In this document: piece by piece, positions 18,741-26,333 of the stretch
How the letters are laid out: every line of letters starts with the position of its first letter
How positions within the stretch are numbered: position 1 is the first letter of the stretch
NCBI GenBank assembly: GCA_029945625.1
Contig: JAQSCW010000016.1
Location: 1 to 35,009 of the forward strand
Source of the DNA: a bacterium
GTDB taxonomy: Bacteria > Bacteroidota > Bacteroidia > B-17B0 > Aurantibacillaceae
DNA: 35,009 nucleotides
Reading direction: 5' to 3'
The notes under the pieces: generated by a model
Database searches by the model: none
The model's input: the letters and a program-made list of their open reading frames with translations, nothing else
What the model was told of the DNA's origin: nothing
Program-made: the position numbers and the translations under genes

Positions 18741-19790
18741 TTAATTATCTCTTTTCTTTAACCAGGATGTTACCGCAGGAGCCAATTCTTTTTGTGACTT
18801 ACTTCCTACAAACACACCAATATGGCCTCCTTTAAAACTATAAAGTTCTTTATCGGTACTTCCCACCAAATCGTTCAAAGGTTTTGTTGCTGCAGGAGGC
18901 ACCAGGTGATCTTCGGTAGCAAAAATATTTAGAAGGGGGGCCGTTAGGTTTTTGAGATTTACTTTCTTGCCACCCACTTCCAATTCACCTTTCACTAATT
19001 TATTTTGTTGGTAAAGGTCTTTCATAAACTGGCGGAAACACTCTCCTGCCTGATCGGGACTCTCTGCGATCCATTTCTCCATGCGAAGAAAATTTAGAAG
19101 TTTGTTCTTATCATCCAGAGAATTCGTCATGCTTTGTTGTTTCTGCGCTTTCATCATGGGCTTCAACATATCGAATCCCTGATTTAAAAATTCACCGGGA
19201 ATCAAGCCGTGATTGGCTTCCACTAAAAGATCAAAGTCCATGTCCTTGCTCCAACGGAAAAGCAAACCGTCATTGGTGCTAAAATCAATAGGTGTAACGT
19301 GTGTTACGAGGTTTTTCACCTTGTTTGGGTAAAGTGCCGAGTAAATCACACTCAAAGTACCACCTTGGCAAATACTTAAAATATTAATCTTTTCGAGACG
19401 GTGCTTTTTGCGAATATGGTCCACACAATTATTAATGTACCCGTTTACATAATCGTCCATAGTCAAATACTTATCCATGCCTCCCGGAAATCCCCAATCG
19501 ATTAAATAAACATCCAGCCCTGCGGCTAACAAATTTTGGATATAACTCCGATCGGGCTGAATATCCAGCATTTTATAGGTATTTACAAGGGCGTAGATAA
19601 CCAGTACCGGTGTTTTAAAGGTAGCCTCTGTGTCACGGTTATATCGGTAGAGGGTCAGTTTATCTTCCGAATACACTGCTGTTTTGGGACTTGTTGCAAT
19701 GTCCACTTCAGAGATCTGATTTAAGGTGTCGTAGCTCTTTAGAAGCTTTGAACTCATGTTGTTAAATTCCTCTATTATCCTATTATCCAT
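18741..19790 (-). CDS. phaC: Class III poly(3-hydroxyalkanoate) synthase, catalytic subunit
   Basis: Polymerises (R)-3-hydroxyacyl-CoA to PHA storage polyester at the granule surface. The 349-aa length matches class III PhaC (about 350 aa), which works with PhaE, and is far below class I/II enzymes (about 560-630 aa). The alpha/beta-hydrolase fold carries the lipase-like box SICQGG with catalytic Cys141, Asp294 in ATEDHLVPP and His323 in GGHIGVFVG. That is the Cys-Asp-His triad of Allochromatium vinosum PhaC (149/302/331), at the same spacing. DVYLIDWG near residue 93 is also typical. ATG at 19790 gives the usual short N-terminus. Its partner, the phaE-like gene, lies on the same strand 4.5 kb upstream instead of adjacent. 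Confidence 0.93.
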   Translation of the reverse strand: MDNRIIEEFNNMSSKLLKSYDTLNQISEVDIATSPKTAVYSEDKLTLYRYNRDTEATFKTPVLVIYALVNTYKMLDIQPDRSYIQNLLAAGLDVYLIDWGFPGGMDKYLTMDDYVNGYINNCVDHIRKKHRLEKINILSICQGGTLSVIYSALYPNKVKNLVTHVTPIDFSTNDGLLFRWSKDMDFDLLVEANHGLIPGEFLNQGFDMLKPMMKAQKQQSMTNSLDDKNKLLNFLRMEKWIAESPDQAGECFRQFMKDLYQQNKLVKGELEVGGKKVNLKNLTAPLLNIFATEDHLVPPAATKPLNDLVGSTDKELYSFKGGHIGVFVGSKSQKELAPAVTSWLKKRDN

Positions 19791-19974
19791 ATGGTTTATT
19801 TTAAGGCCTTAAAGGTACGTTTTTTAGCTGCAATTCCTTATAAGTTTATTTTAATTTTGAAGGGGCAAAGTGTAATATGGACATGATTAGCGCCTGTTGG
19901 CCTCGCCCTTATATGTACTATTGTTTAAGGAATTCTAAAATGGCACAAATAACAGGCATTCAACAATACCACTT

Positions 19975-20133
19975 CTACATTTTAGTCGTTATTTCAATAT
20001 TTATTTCTATTGCGCGTTTAGATTTGATGTCCTTTTGAAAGTCACTGAATATTTTCTCGTCCGGAAGAAATTGATTGATCTCGGAAATTGCTTTTCGAGT
20101 GTCGGATATCCAAACCTTAATTGCCTTTTCCAT
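19975..20133 (-). pseudogene. 3'-truncated HEPN (DUF86-type) gene of an MNT-HEPN module
   Basis: The 52-aa frame (MEKAIKVWISDTRKAISEIN onward) matches the first half of small HEPN-domain proteins that pair with MNT nucleotidyltransferases: DT..AI.EIN.FL, F..D.K.KRA.E.N.EI. It then stops (ITTKM, stop) where a full protein would continue through a second helical half with the RNase motif R-X4-6-H. None of that half is found downstream. ATG at 20133 overlaps the end of the MNT gene by 17 bp, the usual arrangement. Read as a broken toxin; a frame beginning at 20157 would add eight residues but is less likely. Confidence 0.65.
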
Positions 20134-20425
20134 ACCACAGCACTTTTGAGTTGTCAATATTTTGTTTTAAATATTGATTTTTTATCTCTCTTGATTCTAA
20201 AAGGTCAATTTGCCTTTTGAACAATTGCTCCAATTGGAATTTTAAGCCAAAATAGTTGTCCGAATATACAAAGGGGTCATTGTTGTCGATGTCTAGTATA
20301 AGGTCAATGTCGCCGGTGGGGGTAAGCTCATCCCTGATGACCGAACCAAAAGCGAACAATGACCTAACATTATACTTGTCGCAAAGAGACTTAATGCTGT
20401 CGATATTTGAGGCAAGCAGTTTCAC
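20117..20425 (-). CDS. MNT-type nucleotidyltransferase (MntA-like antitoxin)
   Basis: A 102-aa minimal nucleotidyltransferase. The active-site signature GS(V)-x(n)-DxD is plain: FAFGSVIRDE at about residues 24-33, then GDIDLILDID at 38-47. In MNT-HEPN toxin-antitoxin systems this enzyme neutralises the HEPN ribonuclease, in studied cases by adding AMP to a Tyr near its active site. Here the HEPN partner immediately downstream is truncated, so this may be an orphan antitoxin. It is 31 bp downstream of the small partner of the PIN gene, in one run of four minus-strand genes. Confidence 0.85.
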   Translation of the reverse strand: MKLLASNIDSIKSLCDKYNVRSLFAFGSVIRDELTPTGDIDLILDIDNNDPFVYSDNYFGLKFQLEQLFKRQIDLLESREIKNQYLKQNIDNSKVLWYGKGN

Positions 20426-20456
20426 TCGTATTAAAAAGATAATACTATTCTTGAAG

Positions 20457-20609
20457 TTATGCGCCGGGTTTTACAGTTAACTCTGTTTTACGTTTCTTGA
20501 AGTACTCAATGATTTCAGTTTTAGTCATCTTCGATAATTTCTTGCTTAATTTGTCACGTTGCTGCCGCATAAATTCCACAGCATCAAATTTCTTTTCAGT
20601 CGCTTTCAT
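20457..20609 (-). CDS. Small basic PIN-partner protein, putative antitoxin (copy 1)
   Basis: A 50-aa frame from ATG at 20609 to TAA at 20457, overlapping the end of the PIN gene by 14 bp. Its sequence includes KKFDAVEFMRQQRDKLSKK and a helix ending EIIEYFKKRK. The same pattern (FDAV..MR..RDK.S, then MT......YFK..K) is seen in the 51-aa protein downstream of the second PIN gene (32894-33049), which makes a real gene and a conserved pair very likely. It looks all-helical and basic, unlike the usual VapB AbrB or ribbon-helix-helix folds. Antitoxin role is inferred from position only. Confidence 0.75.
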   Translation of the reverse strand: MKATEKKFDAVEFMRQQRDKLSKKLSKMTKTEIIEYFKKRKTELTVKPGA

Positions 20610-21063
20610 GTTTTTCAAATTCTCTAGGTGATCGTATTTCTAATTGCTTGTAACCATTTTTAATATTAATCGAATTGTAACCACGGATTCTTTCCACATT
20701 CACAATGTGTTTGAAATTCCAGCTTACTAAAAAGTCGGCCCGATTGATCGTTGCTAAAGCAATGTGTAAGCAGTCAGCATAACTTGTCTCTCCAACGATT
20801 TTCTCTAAAATATATTCTGCTGCCAGTTCAACAGCTTCGTCAGTTGTATCGATAAAGTCCGTTGATTCGCGTTTTATACTCTTAACAAGGTCCTTCACTT
20901 TCTCCGGAGCGTTGTCAAGCTCCTCTTGAGTAACAGTAGAGAAAAGCAAAATAAACTCATTATTTCTCAGTCTGTTAAATAGTGGGATAGTATGTTCTGA
21001 AAATTCCTCGTCATAATAGCCACCAAATACAGAAGTGTCAATATAAATACGTTGTCTCACCAT
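20596..21063 (-). CDS. PIN-domain protein, putative VapC-like ribonuclease toxin (copy 1)
   Basis: 155 aa with the PIN layout: RIYIDTSVFGGYYD at the N-terminus (first acidic residue Asp9 in YIDTSV), VTQEEL in the middle (acidic Glu), and YADCLHIALATINRADFLVSWN near residue 115-135 (third acidic site Asp plus Asp). PIN proteins of this kind are Mg-dependent ribonucleases, often toxins cleaving tRNA or rRNA. It shares SWNFKHIVN, RIRGYNS and LEIRSP with the second PIN gene (32445-32897), so the two are paralogues. The toxin gene comes first and the small partner second, the reverse of classic vapBC. ATG at 21063 is used; GTG follows it directly. Confidence 0.85.
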   Translation of the reverse strand: MVRQRIYIDTSVFGGYYDEEFSEHTIPLFNRLRNNEFILLFSTVTQEELDNAPEKVKDLVKSIKRESTDFIDTTDEAVELAAEYILEKIVGETSYADCLHIALATINRADFLVSWNFKHIVNVERIRGYNSINIKNGYKQLEIRSPREFEKHESD

Positions 21064-21682
21064 GTGAAGTTACGAATTTTTGGTGAATGGTTAAAATGTC
21101 TGAAACTCCAACCCTACAGGCCTTCCACATCAAACTACGTTAATCACAATAATGGCCCTGGGCATCACCCAATTAATTTCGTATGCTAAAGGCATGGAGT
21201 GTGTAGCGAGAATAAACCTGCTAGTCATGCGAAGTAGAACATCTTATTACTGCTAAAGAAAAGATTTAGACTTAGAGGTTACGCCTACCCGACCACGAAT
21301 ACTTATAAGCTCATTTGGGTAAGTCCCTACACCATACACTAGTATGGCTTTCCGAGGGCAAGCCCTTATAACAAATAACAAGATTAAAACACCCCTGGGG
21401 AAAAAATTATGCGATTGATTTTGGGGTTATCATTGGTCGCGATGACTGCCAGTTCTGTGTGAGGGACGGCAAAAACACTGTGGGTTTTTGCGTGAGCTTG
21501 TGCGCGCGCGAAATACTGATTGAGGGAATTGCAAAAAGATGGGGCTGGAACGCACGACCCCTGAAGCAGCACGCGAATTGAATGCCAAGTCCGCTCGTTT
21601 CAGGGGTCACGCCCGCGTTAACGCAAACAAAAAGAGTTTTACTCAAACGGGACTTAACAAAAAAATGGCCTCAGAATGTGTC
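21064..21682. other. Intergenic gap between PIN gene and membrane protein gene
   Basis: The left part (21064-21400) has short interrupted frames on both strands and no recognisable gene. The right part contains copy C of structured repeat family 1 (21457-21614). Confidence 0.5.
21457..21614 (-). repeat. Structured intergenic repeat family 1, copy C
   Basis: Minus-strand copy: GGGCGTG (21614-21608), a 9-bp stem ACCCCTGAA (21607-21599) with TTCAGGGGT (21565-21557), and a closing TCCCTCACAC (21466-21457) in place of the usual TCCCTCACGC. The P1 pairing is weakened by that change. Confidence 0.6.
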
Positions 21683-23491
21683 CTACTTCAACGTTTCATA
21701 ACTCAGATCAGTGAGCAGAAATTCCACTTTCACATCATCTATGTAAAGTTTCTTTTTTGCCTCTACGTTCCAAATAATGAATCGTATTGAGGCAACGGTA
21801 TTGGCATTCAAAGTAAAACTGTCCGAAATATCGTATCCAAATTCTTTTTCTTCCCAACCGTTATACGTGAAATACTCTGCACCGGTGTAAAAAGGAAGTT
21901 CCAGAATCACCTTTTTATGATGGTCCACAAACTGAAAAAATACATGCATCATGTTCATTCCCTTTTCTGCCTTCGCCGCAAATGAGAAACGGATCTTCTT
22001 GCCTCCTTTTTCCTTAAAAATAGCGGGGAAACTATGCTCCGCCACCGTGCAAATGAAATTTGCGGAGTCGAGTAAAAGAACGGCCTTTCCGGTACGTTTC
22101 ACGTAATCGGTTCTTTTACCCAAAAAATCAGGACTTTCAAATCCTTCTGAAAATTGACTTGATTTTAAGATACTTTTTGGCGGCACTAAAAATTGTTTCG
22201 TTTTTGTTGTACTAAAAAACTTCTTCCAAAACACTTCCCGGTACGTGGTGTATTCATCTAAAATTCCACTCCTCACTTGATAGTTCTTGAATTGAAAGTA
22301 AACCAACGAGAGCAGGAGAACCGCGGTCAAAAGAATTGACTGTTGCCTGCCTTTTTTATGACTGATCAGTGCCCCAAGAAAAATGGCCGGCACCGCGTAA
22401 AAATCGATCATGGCCCGTTTCACAATGGGCCAATACCACCAGGAGCTGTAAACAAATAACATAAACAAAAAGAACGTCCCAAGCACCAGTGCCATTTTTC
22501 TTTGTAGGAAGCGTGATCCAACTAGTGCGATAAACATCAACGGAACGTACACAAATAAGCCCATATGATAACTGAAAAGTGCTGCAAGGAACTTAGGGTT
22601 CAAAAAATCGAAGTGCTCGTCGGTATACGTGTATGCAAAAAAGGACCCTGTTTGAATGTGTGTGAGCCACAACTGGTAACACAAACTACCAAAGGCCATC
22701 ACCAAAATAAGTGCATGAACGAATTTGAATTTCCCAAAATGAATCTGCTTCTTAAAAAATCCCTGAGGAATAAATGCGGGAATCGTAAAAACTACCACAC
22801 CATTGAGGGGACGAATACAGACAGAAATACAGAGAAATAAAAAAACGAGAAGTAGATTTCTTAAACGATTTGCATCTTCTTGAAAAAACAAAACGACCGC
22901 GTACAAAAATAATACACAAAAAGTAAAGGAATAAGCATGCGACAAGGTATTCGCAAATATGGCATAGGTGTATAAATGTGTGCCATAAAAAATGAGAAAA
23001 GGAACTACCGCTGCAGCAAAGCCATGATGAAACAATCGCAGCAGTAATTTTCTAAGAAAGAATAGTCCGATGAGCAAATAAAATAATGAGGCCAGACCCA
23101 TAGCTAGTTGGTACGGCAAGGAAAAGCCATCGGGGGTATAGTGGAACAGTTTGGCATAAATATGCCCCATGATAAAAAACGGCATCCAGATATAAGCGAG
23201 TCCCTGATAATATTTATTTATCTTTTTTCCGCCGTACTGCACCAATAAATTGTCTTCGGGATTTGGAAAAGAACTGTACACGTAATTGGCATTGTACACA
23301 CGATTAAACCATTTAAAGTCAAGTTGCGGATCGTTGTGTATAAATTTTGCCGGGAGGTAGGCATAATAGCCCAATCCATCGCCGGCAATAAAGGGATGCC
23401 ATGCAGATTTAGGAGGTCGCACATAAAAGAACACAACCAGCACCGACAGCAGGAGGGCAAAGAAAAGCGAATCGTATTTGCTCGTAGTCAA
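21683..23491 (-). CDS. Multi-pass membrane protein resembling GT-C glycosyltransferases
   Basis: 602 aa. About ten hydrophobic segments fill residues 8 to about 405 (for example FFALLLSVLVVFFYV, LASLFYLLIGLFFL, ILLTAVLLLSLVYF). A conserved first-loop motif, AGDGLGYYAYLPAKF with Asp38, lies where GT-C enzymes of the PMT/ArnT type keep their catalytic Asp. Residues about 430-602 lack membrane segments and look like a beta-sandwich domain exposed at the outer face (IRFSFAAKAEKG, YIDDVKVEF). GT-C enzymes transfer sugars from polyprenyl-phosphate donors; substrate here is unknown and the family call rests on topology and one motif. Upstream is repeat-rich DNA, downstream the toxin-antitoxin cluster. 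Confidence 0.7.
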   Translation of the reverse strand: MTTSKYDSLFFALLLSVLVVFFYVRPPKSAWHPFIAGDGLGYYAYLPAKFIHNDPQLDFKWFNRVYNANYVYSSFPNPEDNLLVQYGGKKINKYYQGLAYIWMPFFIMGHIYAKLFHYTPDGFSLPYQLAMGLASLFYLLIGLFFLRKLLLRLFHHGFAAAVVPFLIFYGTHLYTYAIFANTLSHAYSFTFCVLFLYAVVLFFQEDANRLRNLLLVFLFLCISVCIRPLNGVVVFTIPAFIPQGFFKKQIHFGKFKFVHALILVMAFGSLCYQLWLTHIQTGSFFAYTYTDEHFDFLNPKFLAALFSYHMGLFVYVPLMFIALVGSRFLQRKMALVLGTFFLFMLFVYSSWWYWPIVKRAMIDFYAVPAIFLGALISHKKGRQQSILLTAVLLLSLVYFQFKNYQVRSGILDEYTTYREVFWKKFFSTTKTKQFLVPPKSILKSSQFSEGFESPDFLGKRTDYVKRTGKAVLLLDSANFICTVAEHSFPAIFKEKGGKKIRFSFAAKAEKGMNMMHVFFQFVDHHKKVILELPFYTGAEYFTYNGWEEKEFGYDISDSFTLNANTVASIRFIIWNVEAKKKLYIDDVKVEFLLTDLSYETLK

Positions 23492-23777
23492 ACCCAGTAA
23501 ATCTATTTCTGGCTAAAGATAGAATTAAATTGAATGGTAAAGGACTGCTGATGTGGTTGTACCAACCCCATTAATGAAAAGTCAAGATGCCGCCACCCAC
23601 TTCCCTCATGAGTAGTATAGCAATTTCCTGAATGTTCTTCTATCAATTTCCAAATCCACCAGCGGTGCGACAGAAGCCCGGTTGGTTCTGGGTCAAGCGA
23701 AAAAATTAGGGAGAAAATTTTTGAGCCTGCCCCCATGAAGAGAAAAACTTACCAAGAAAACTTCCCGGTTTTTCTGA

Positions 23778-23900
23778 TTTGGGCCTGCCCCCGTCTTTCT
23801 TTTTTTATTCCGTTGGGCGGGGTCGCGCTTTCCGTTCCAAGTCCTCGCCACGCAAAGAGACAGGCGTGGCTGTGGGCTTTCCACTACAATCGCTCACGCA
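23778..23900 (+). repeat. Structured intergenic repeat family 1, copy A
   Basis: Begins TTTGGGCCTGCCCCC, continues GGGGTCGCGCTTTCC and ends ATCGCTCACGC. A perfect 7-bp stem GCCACGC (23847-23853) with GCGTGGC (23864-23870) forms the second arm. GCCTG in place of GCGTG breaks the P1 stem, so this looks like a decayed copy. Confidence 0.6.
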
Positions 23901-24059
23901 GTAAACAATCTGTTTTCAATTATCTAAAAAAATCCAAGGAATAAATTAGTTACATTTCCCCAACGATTCCGATTGATCCTTAGTTCTCGATAACCTTTGC
24001 TTGAGTGAGAAGGTTTGGTGGGCCGATCGATCCGGTTTTCTCGGAAAGGGAACGGGTGC

Positions 24060-24200
24060 TTCGCGAGAGGGATTGAGGCGGCAGCCTTGCGAATGAAAGT
24101 AAAAAATGCCGTAGCAGCGAGGCGGCTGACGACAGGAAGCCACCGGAGCGCTCAGGCATTTTACTTTCAGAGCAAGCTACAGCCGAAAGCCCGACAGCCA
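24060..24200 (-). repeat. Structured intergenic repeat family 1, copy D with long hairpin
   Basis: On the minus strand it has GGCTGTCGGGCTTTC (from 24199) and TCAATCCCTCTCGCG (down to about 24062). Its second arm is long: TGAAAGTAAAAAATGCC (24094-24110 on plus) pairs with GGCATTTTACTTTCA (24155-24169) except for two bulged A, and GGCGGCT with AGCCACC pairs inside that (one mismatch). Confidence 0.6.
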
Positions 24201-24252
24201 TGAAGCAAATACCCCACCATTTAAGCAAACATTTGATTCATGGGTGGCTCGC

Positions 24253-24287
24253 CAAAAAAAAAGGGCCGTTTCAAAAAAACGACCCTT
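24253..24287 (-). terminator. Rho-independent terminator of the phaE-like gene
   Basis: On the minus strand AAGGGTCGTTT (24287-24277), a 5-nt loop, AAACGGCCCTT (24271-24261): an 11-bp stem with one G-T pair, followed by a run of T (24260-24254). It begins 22 bp after the phaE-like stop codon. Confidence 0.9.
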
Positions 24288-24308
24288 CTTTTAACTTATA
24301 ACAATCTA

Positions 24309-25679
24309 TTATTTTTTGCGGCTTTTGCCGGCTTTGTCTTCTTCCACTAACTCAGCAACCGGTCCGGTTTGCATGGCTAATTTGTTTTGCAGATCCTTAA
24401 TTTGTTTTTTAAGATCGAAAACAACTTTCTCAAGTTCTTCTACTTCACTTTTAAAAACAACCGGAAAATTAGAGAAAGTACTTTCGAATTGTTTTTCGAA
24501 ATGTTTTTTGATATCATTGGTAAGATTCAAGGCTTCTCCCTTTACTTTACTGAATTCTTCAGTGGCAAACAATTCAGAATACAATTGCTCGTTTACTTTC
24601 ACCCACTCATTGTACATCTCTTGTGGAGTTGGTACCTGAGTCATGGCTTGTGGATTGCTGAATTTAGCAGCATATTCCTGTGCAATTTTTTCAACACCTG
24701 CTTTTGCAGTTGATTGAAGAAACGCTTGTAATTCTGCTTGTTTCACGCTGTATTCTGCAATGCGGTCCATCATTGAAATAACGGCTTCAATGTTTTCTTT
24801 TTCTTTTCCGGCATTTACCAGTTTTAATACCGGTTCAAATGTTTTTCCAAACACATTGTTCATTTGCGCGTAGAATTCTTTTAAACTGGTAGCAGAAGAA
24901 GAATTACCGAACAATTGCGGGAACTCTTTGCTGATATTTTGGATTTGAGAGAAATATTCCTTGCTCAAATTGTTATTGCTGGCGAAAAATGTGTGTAATT
25001 CCTTAATGGCATTATCGTACATAGTTTTAATGGCAGCCTGATCGTAAATATTACCAAACATTTGTTTGCTCAGGTGAGCATAACTCTCGGCAGTAAAGTG
25101 ATTTTTAATCGCTTCCACGTCGAATTGTCCCTTTTGCATGGCAGTCATCATAGGTTGAAAAAACTCCTGCATTTTTGCAAACATTTGATTGCCTTGCATG
25201 AAGTTTGCGAAAATGTCTTTGTTAAACGCGCCATTCATATTTTTGCTGAGGGTATCGTACGTTGAGTTAAGAGTAGTTAACCAGCTATTGTACATATTAG
25301 TAAAAGCAGTATTGCTTTGTCCGAAATTTGCCATGTAATCAGCAGCCGGCTTACCAAAACTGGTGAAGCTGCTATTGATGCTTTGGTTGAAATCGGTCAT
25401 TTGTTTTGCAAATGCAGCTTGTTGGTTGAACCAGTTTTTAAAAAACTCCTGAGGATTGTTTTGACCATCAGCACCAAAAAGATCTTTGTTAGATTCTTTC
25501 ATTGTGTTAAGAATGTCCATTTGTTTGTCAAAATACTCCTTGTATAATGATTGACCTTCGCTGGCGATATTACCGCTGGTGAAAGCTGATTGCATTTTCT
25601 TTGCCGAATCCATCCAGCTGTTCACAAACTGGGTTTGGCTTTCTACTAGAGTATCGATGATCGGGTTTGCTGTTTTCAT
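24309..25679 (-). CDS. phaE: PhaE-like subunit of class III PHA synthase
   Basis: 456 aa, soluble and strongly helical, rich in Gln, Asn, Phe and Met, with no signal peptide. The C-terminal part (about 370-440) carries the PhaE pattern: ELFATEEFSKVKGEALN, then a helix, then FPVVFKSEVEELEKVVFDL and a coiled coil KKQIKDLQNKLA; this matches the family's lPTrsEvdel-heLrrel end. The tail is basic (KSRKK). PhaE binds and activates the class III PhaC and helps place it at the granule. The protein is longer than the A. vinosum PhaE (about 360 aa), mainly in the N-terminal helical half, which also resembles phasins; a pure phasin is the alternative. phaC is on the same strand 4.5 kb downstream. It has its own terminator and a dyad upstream. 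Confidence 0.72.
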   Translation of the reverse strand: MKTANPIIDTLVESQTQFVNSWMDSAKKMQSAFTSGNIASEGQSLYKEYFDKQMDILNTMKESNKDLFGADGQNNPQEFFKNWFNQQAAFAKQMTDFNQSINSSFTSFGKPAADYMANFGQSNTAFTNMYNSWLTTLNSTYDTLSKNMNGAFNKDIFANFMQGNQMFAKMQEFFQPMMTAMQKGQFDVEAIKNHFTAESYAHLSKQMFGNIYDQAAIKTMYDNAIKELHTFFASNNNLSKEYFSQIQNISKEFPQLFGNSSSATSLKEFYAQMNNVFGKTFEPVLKLVNAGKEKENIEAVISMMDRIAEYSVKQAELQAFLQSTAKAGVEKIAQEYAAKFSNPQAMTQVPTPQEMYNEWVKVNEQLYSELFATEEFSKVKGEALNLTNDIKKHFEKQFESTFSNFPVVFKSEVEELEKVVFDLKKQIKDLQNKLAMQTGPVAELVEEDKAGKSRKK

Positions 25680-25724
25680 TTTTTTTGTTTTTTTAATGTT
25701 AAATTATTGTTAATCAATTAGTTG

Positions 25725-25757
25725 TATGTAAACTATTGATTATCAATGATTTACATA
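25725..25757. promoter_or_regulatory. 33-bp dyad upstream of the phaE-like gene, possible operator
   Basis: Outer arms TATGTAAA (25725-25732) and TTTACATA (25750-25757) are perfect, inner arms ATTGAT (25735-25740) and ATCAAT (25742-25747) are perfect, with two mismatched pairs between them and centre at 25741. It lies 46-78 bp before the ATG at 25679. It could be a repressor or activator site; the core TTGATTATCAA recurs before the TerC-family gene. Confidence 0.5.
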
Positions 25758-25960
25758 TGGTTTCCTTAATCTGCTGCAAATATCGCTATTCTTCCCCTCA
25801 AGTTCCAAATATTTTTGCCAATAAAATGTTAAATCTCAATTATTTAACATTTGGACGCCTGTTTTGGGTCTACGATTTTTATTGTGGGTTTAACCTGAGT
25901 GGGATTGAGGAGGTGAATGATCTCTTTTTGCTGGGTTCCTTAATTCTTTTGGGGAGCGCG

Positions 25961-26040
25961 TCACCCCGACGAACGGCAATAGCCTTGAAGGCTTTTGAGC
26001 GAGGTCGTGGGTGGCCCATCAGCATGTGCGGTGAGGAACG
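25961..26040 (+). repeat. Structured intergenic repeat family 2, copy 1
   Basis: Core CGGCAATAGCCT, loop TGA, AGGCTTTTGAGCG: inner stem AGCCT (25981-25985) with AGGCT (25989-25993). An outer pairing joins CCGACGA (25965-25972 region) to TCGTGGG (26005-26011). The right half GTGGGTGGCCCATC is followed by GCATGTGCGGTG and recurs at 27457-27490. Confidence 0.6.
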
Positions 26041-26072
26041 ATTCTTTCGAGAGGCATTGGCACTTAAGGTCA

Positions 26073-26310
26073 TTATCCCTTTCTATCTAGCCGCCAACTC
26101 ATAAATCCTGCATTGAGAAATTTCCAATCTGGATTTTGTTGTACGATAAGGTTTATCTTTTTATTCTTGGTCCAGCCCTTCACTTCATACTTAGGATAAA
26201 TACCGCCTTTAGGATGAAACTAACTCTAGATTTTTGCCCAGCTTTTTGATAAGTTAGATTTCAGATAGGTGAAAACTTGCCGATCAAGTCTTGATTTTGT
26301 TTATTGCTGA
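26073..26310 (-). pseudogene. Possible remnant of an unknown protein gene
   Basis: One minus-strand frame reads like protein but is broken by two nearby TAG stops. Upstream of them: LDRQVFTYLKSNLSKSWAKI; downstream of them: a 48-codon stretch with GGIYPKYEVKGWTKNKKIN and NPDWKFLNAGFMSWRLDRKG ending at TAA (26073-26075). Trp-rich, sensible composition on both sides of the stops in the same frame suggests decay of a once longer gene. Family not recognised. Confidence 0.3.
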
Positions 26311-26333
26311 GAATAGTTGCTTTCGTTTGTTAA

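Larger units (their letters stand above)
23492..24308. other. Repeat-rich gap between membrane protein gene and phaE-like gene
   Basis: Holds repeat family 1 copy A (23778-23900, plus) and copy D (24060-24200, minus), in opposite orientation, and the terminator of the phaE-like gene (24253-24287). Open frames here overlap the repeats and are not credible genes. Confidence 0.6.
25680..26333. other. Gap between phaE-like gene and queG
   Basis: Holds the dyad at 25725-25757, repeat family 2 copy 1 (25961-26040) and a possible decayed coding stretch (26073-26310, minus). A plus-strand frame of 122 codons across the repeat is not credible as a gene. Confidence 0.5.

Noticed and set aside
21384-21790. 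Frames across repeat family 1 copy C
   Set aside because: They follow the repeat and overlap the start of the membrane protein gene's 3' end; no protein-like features.
25736-26104. 122-codon plus-strand frame
   Set aside because: Runs across the phaE-side gap and the family 2 repeat; no family pattern and low-quality composition.
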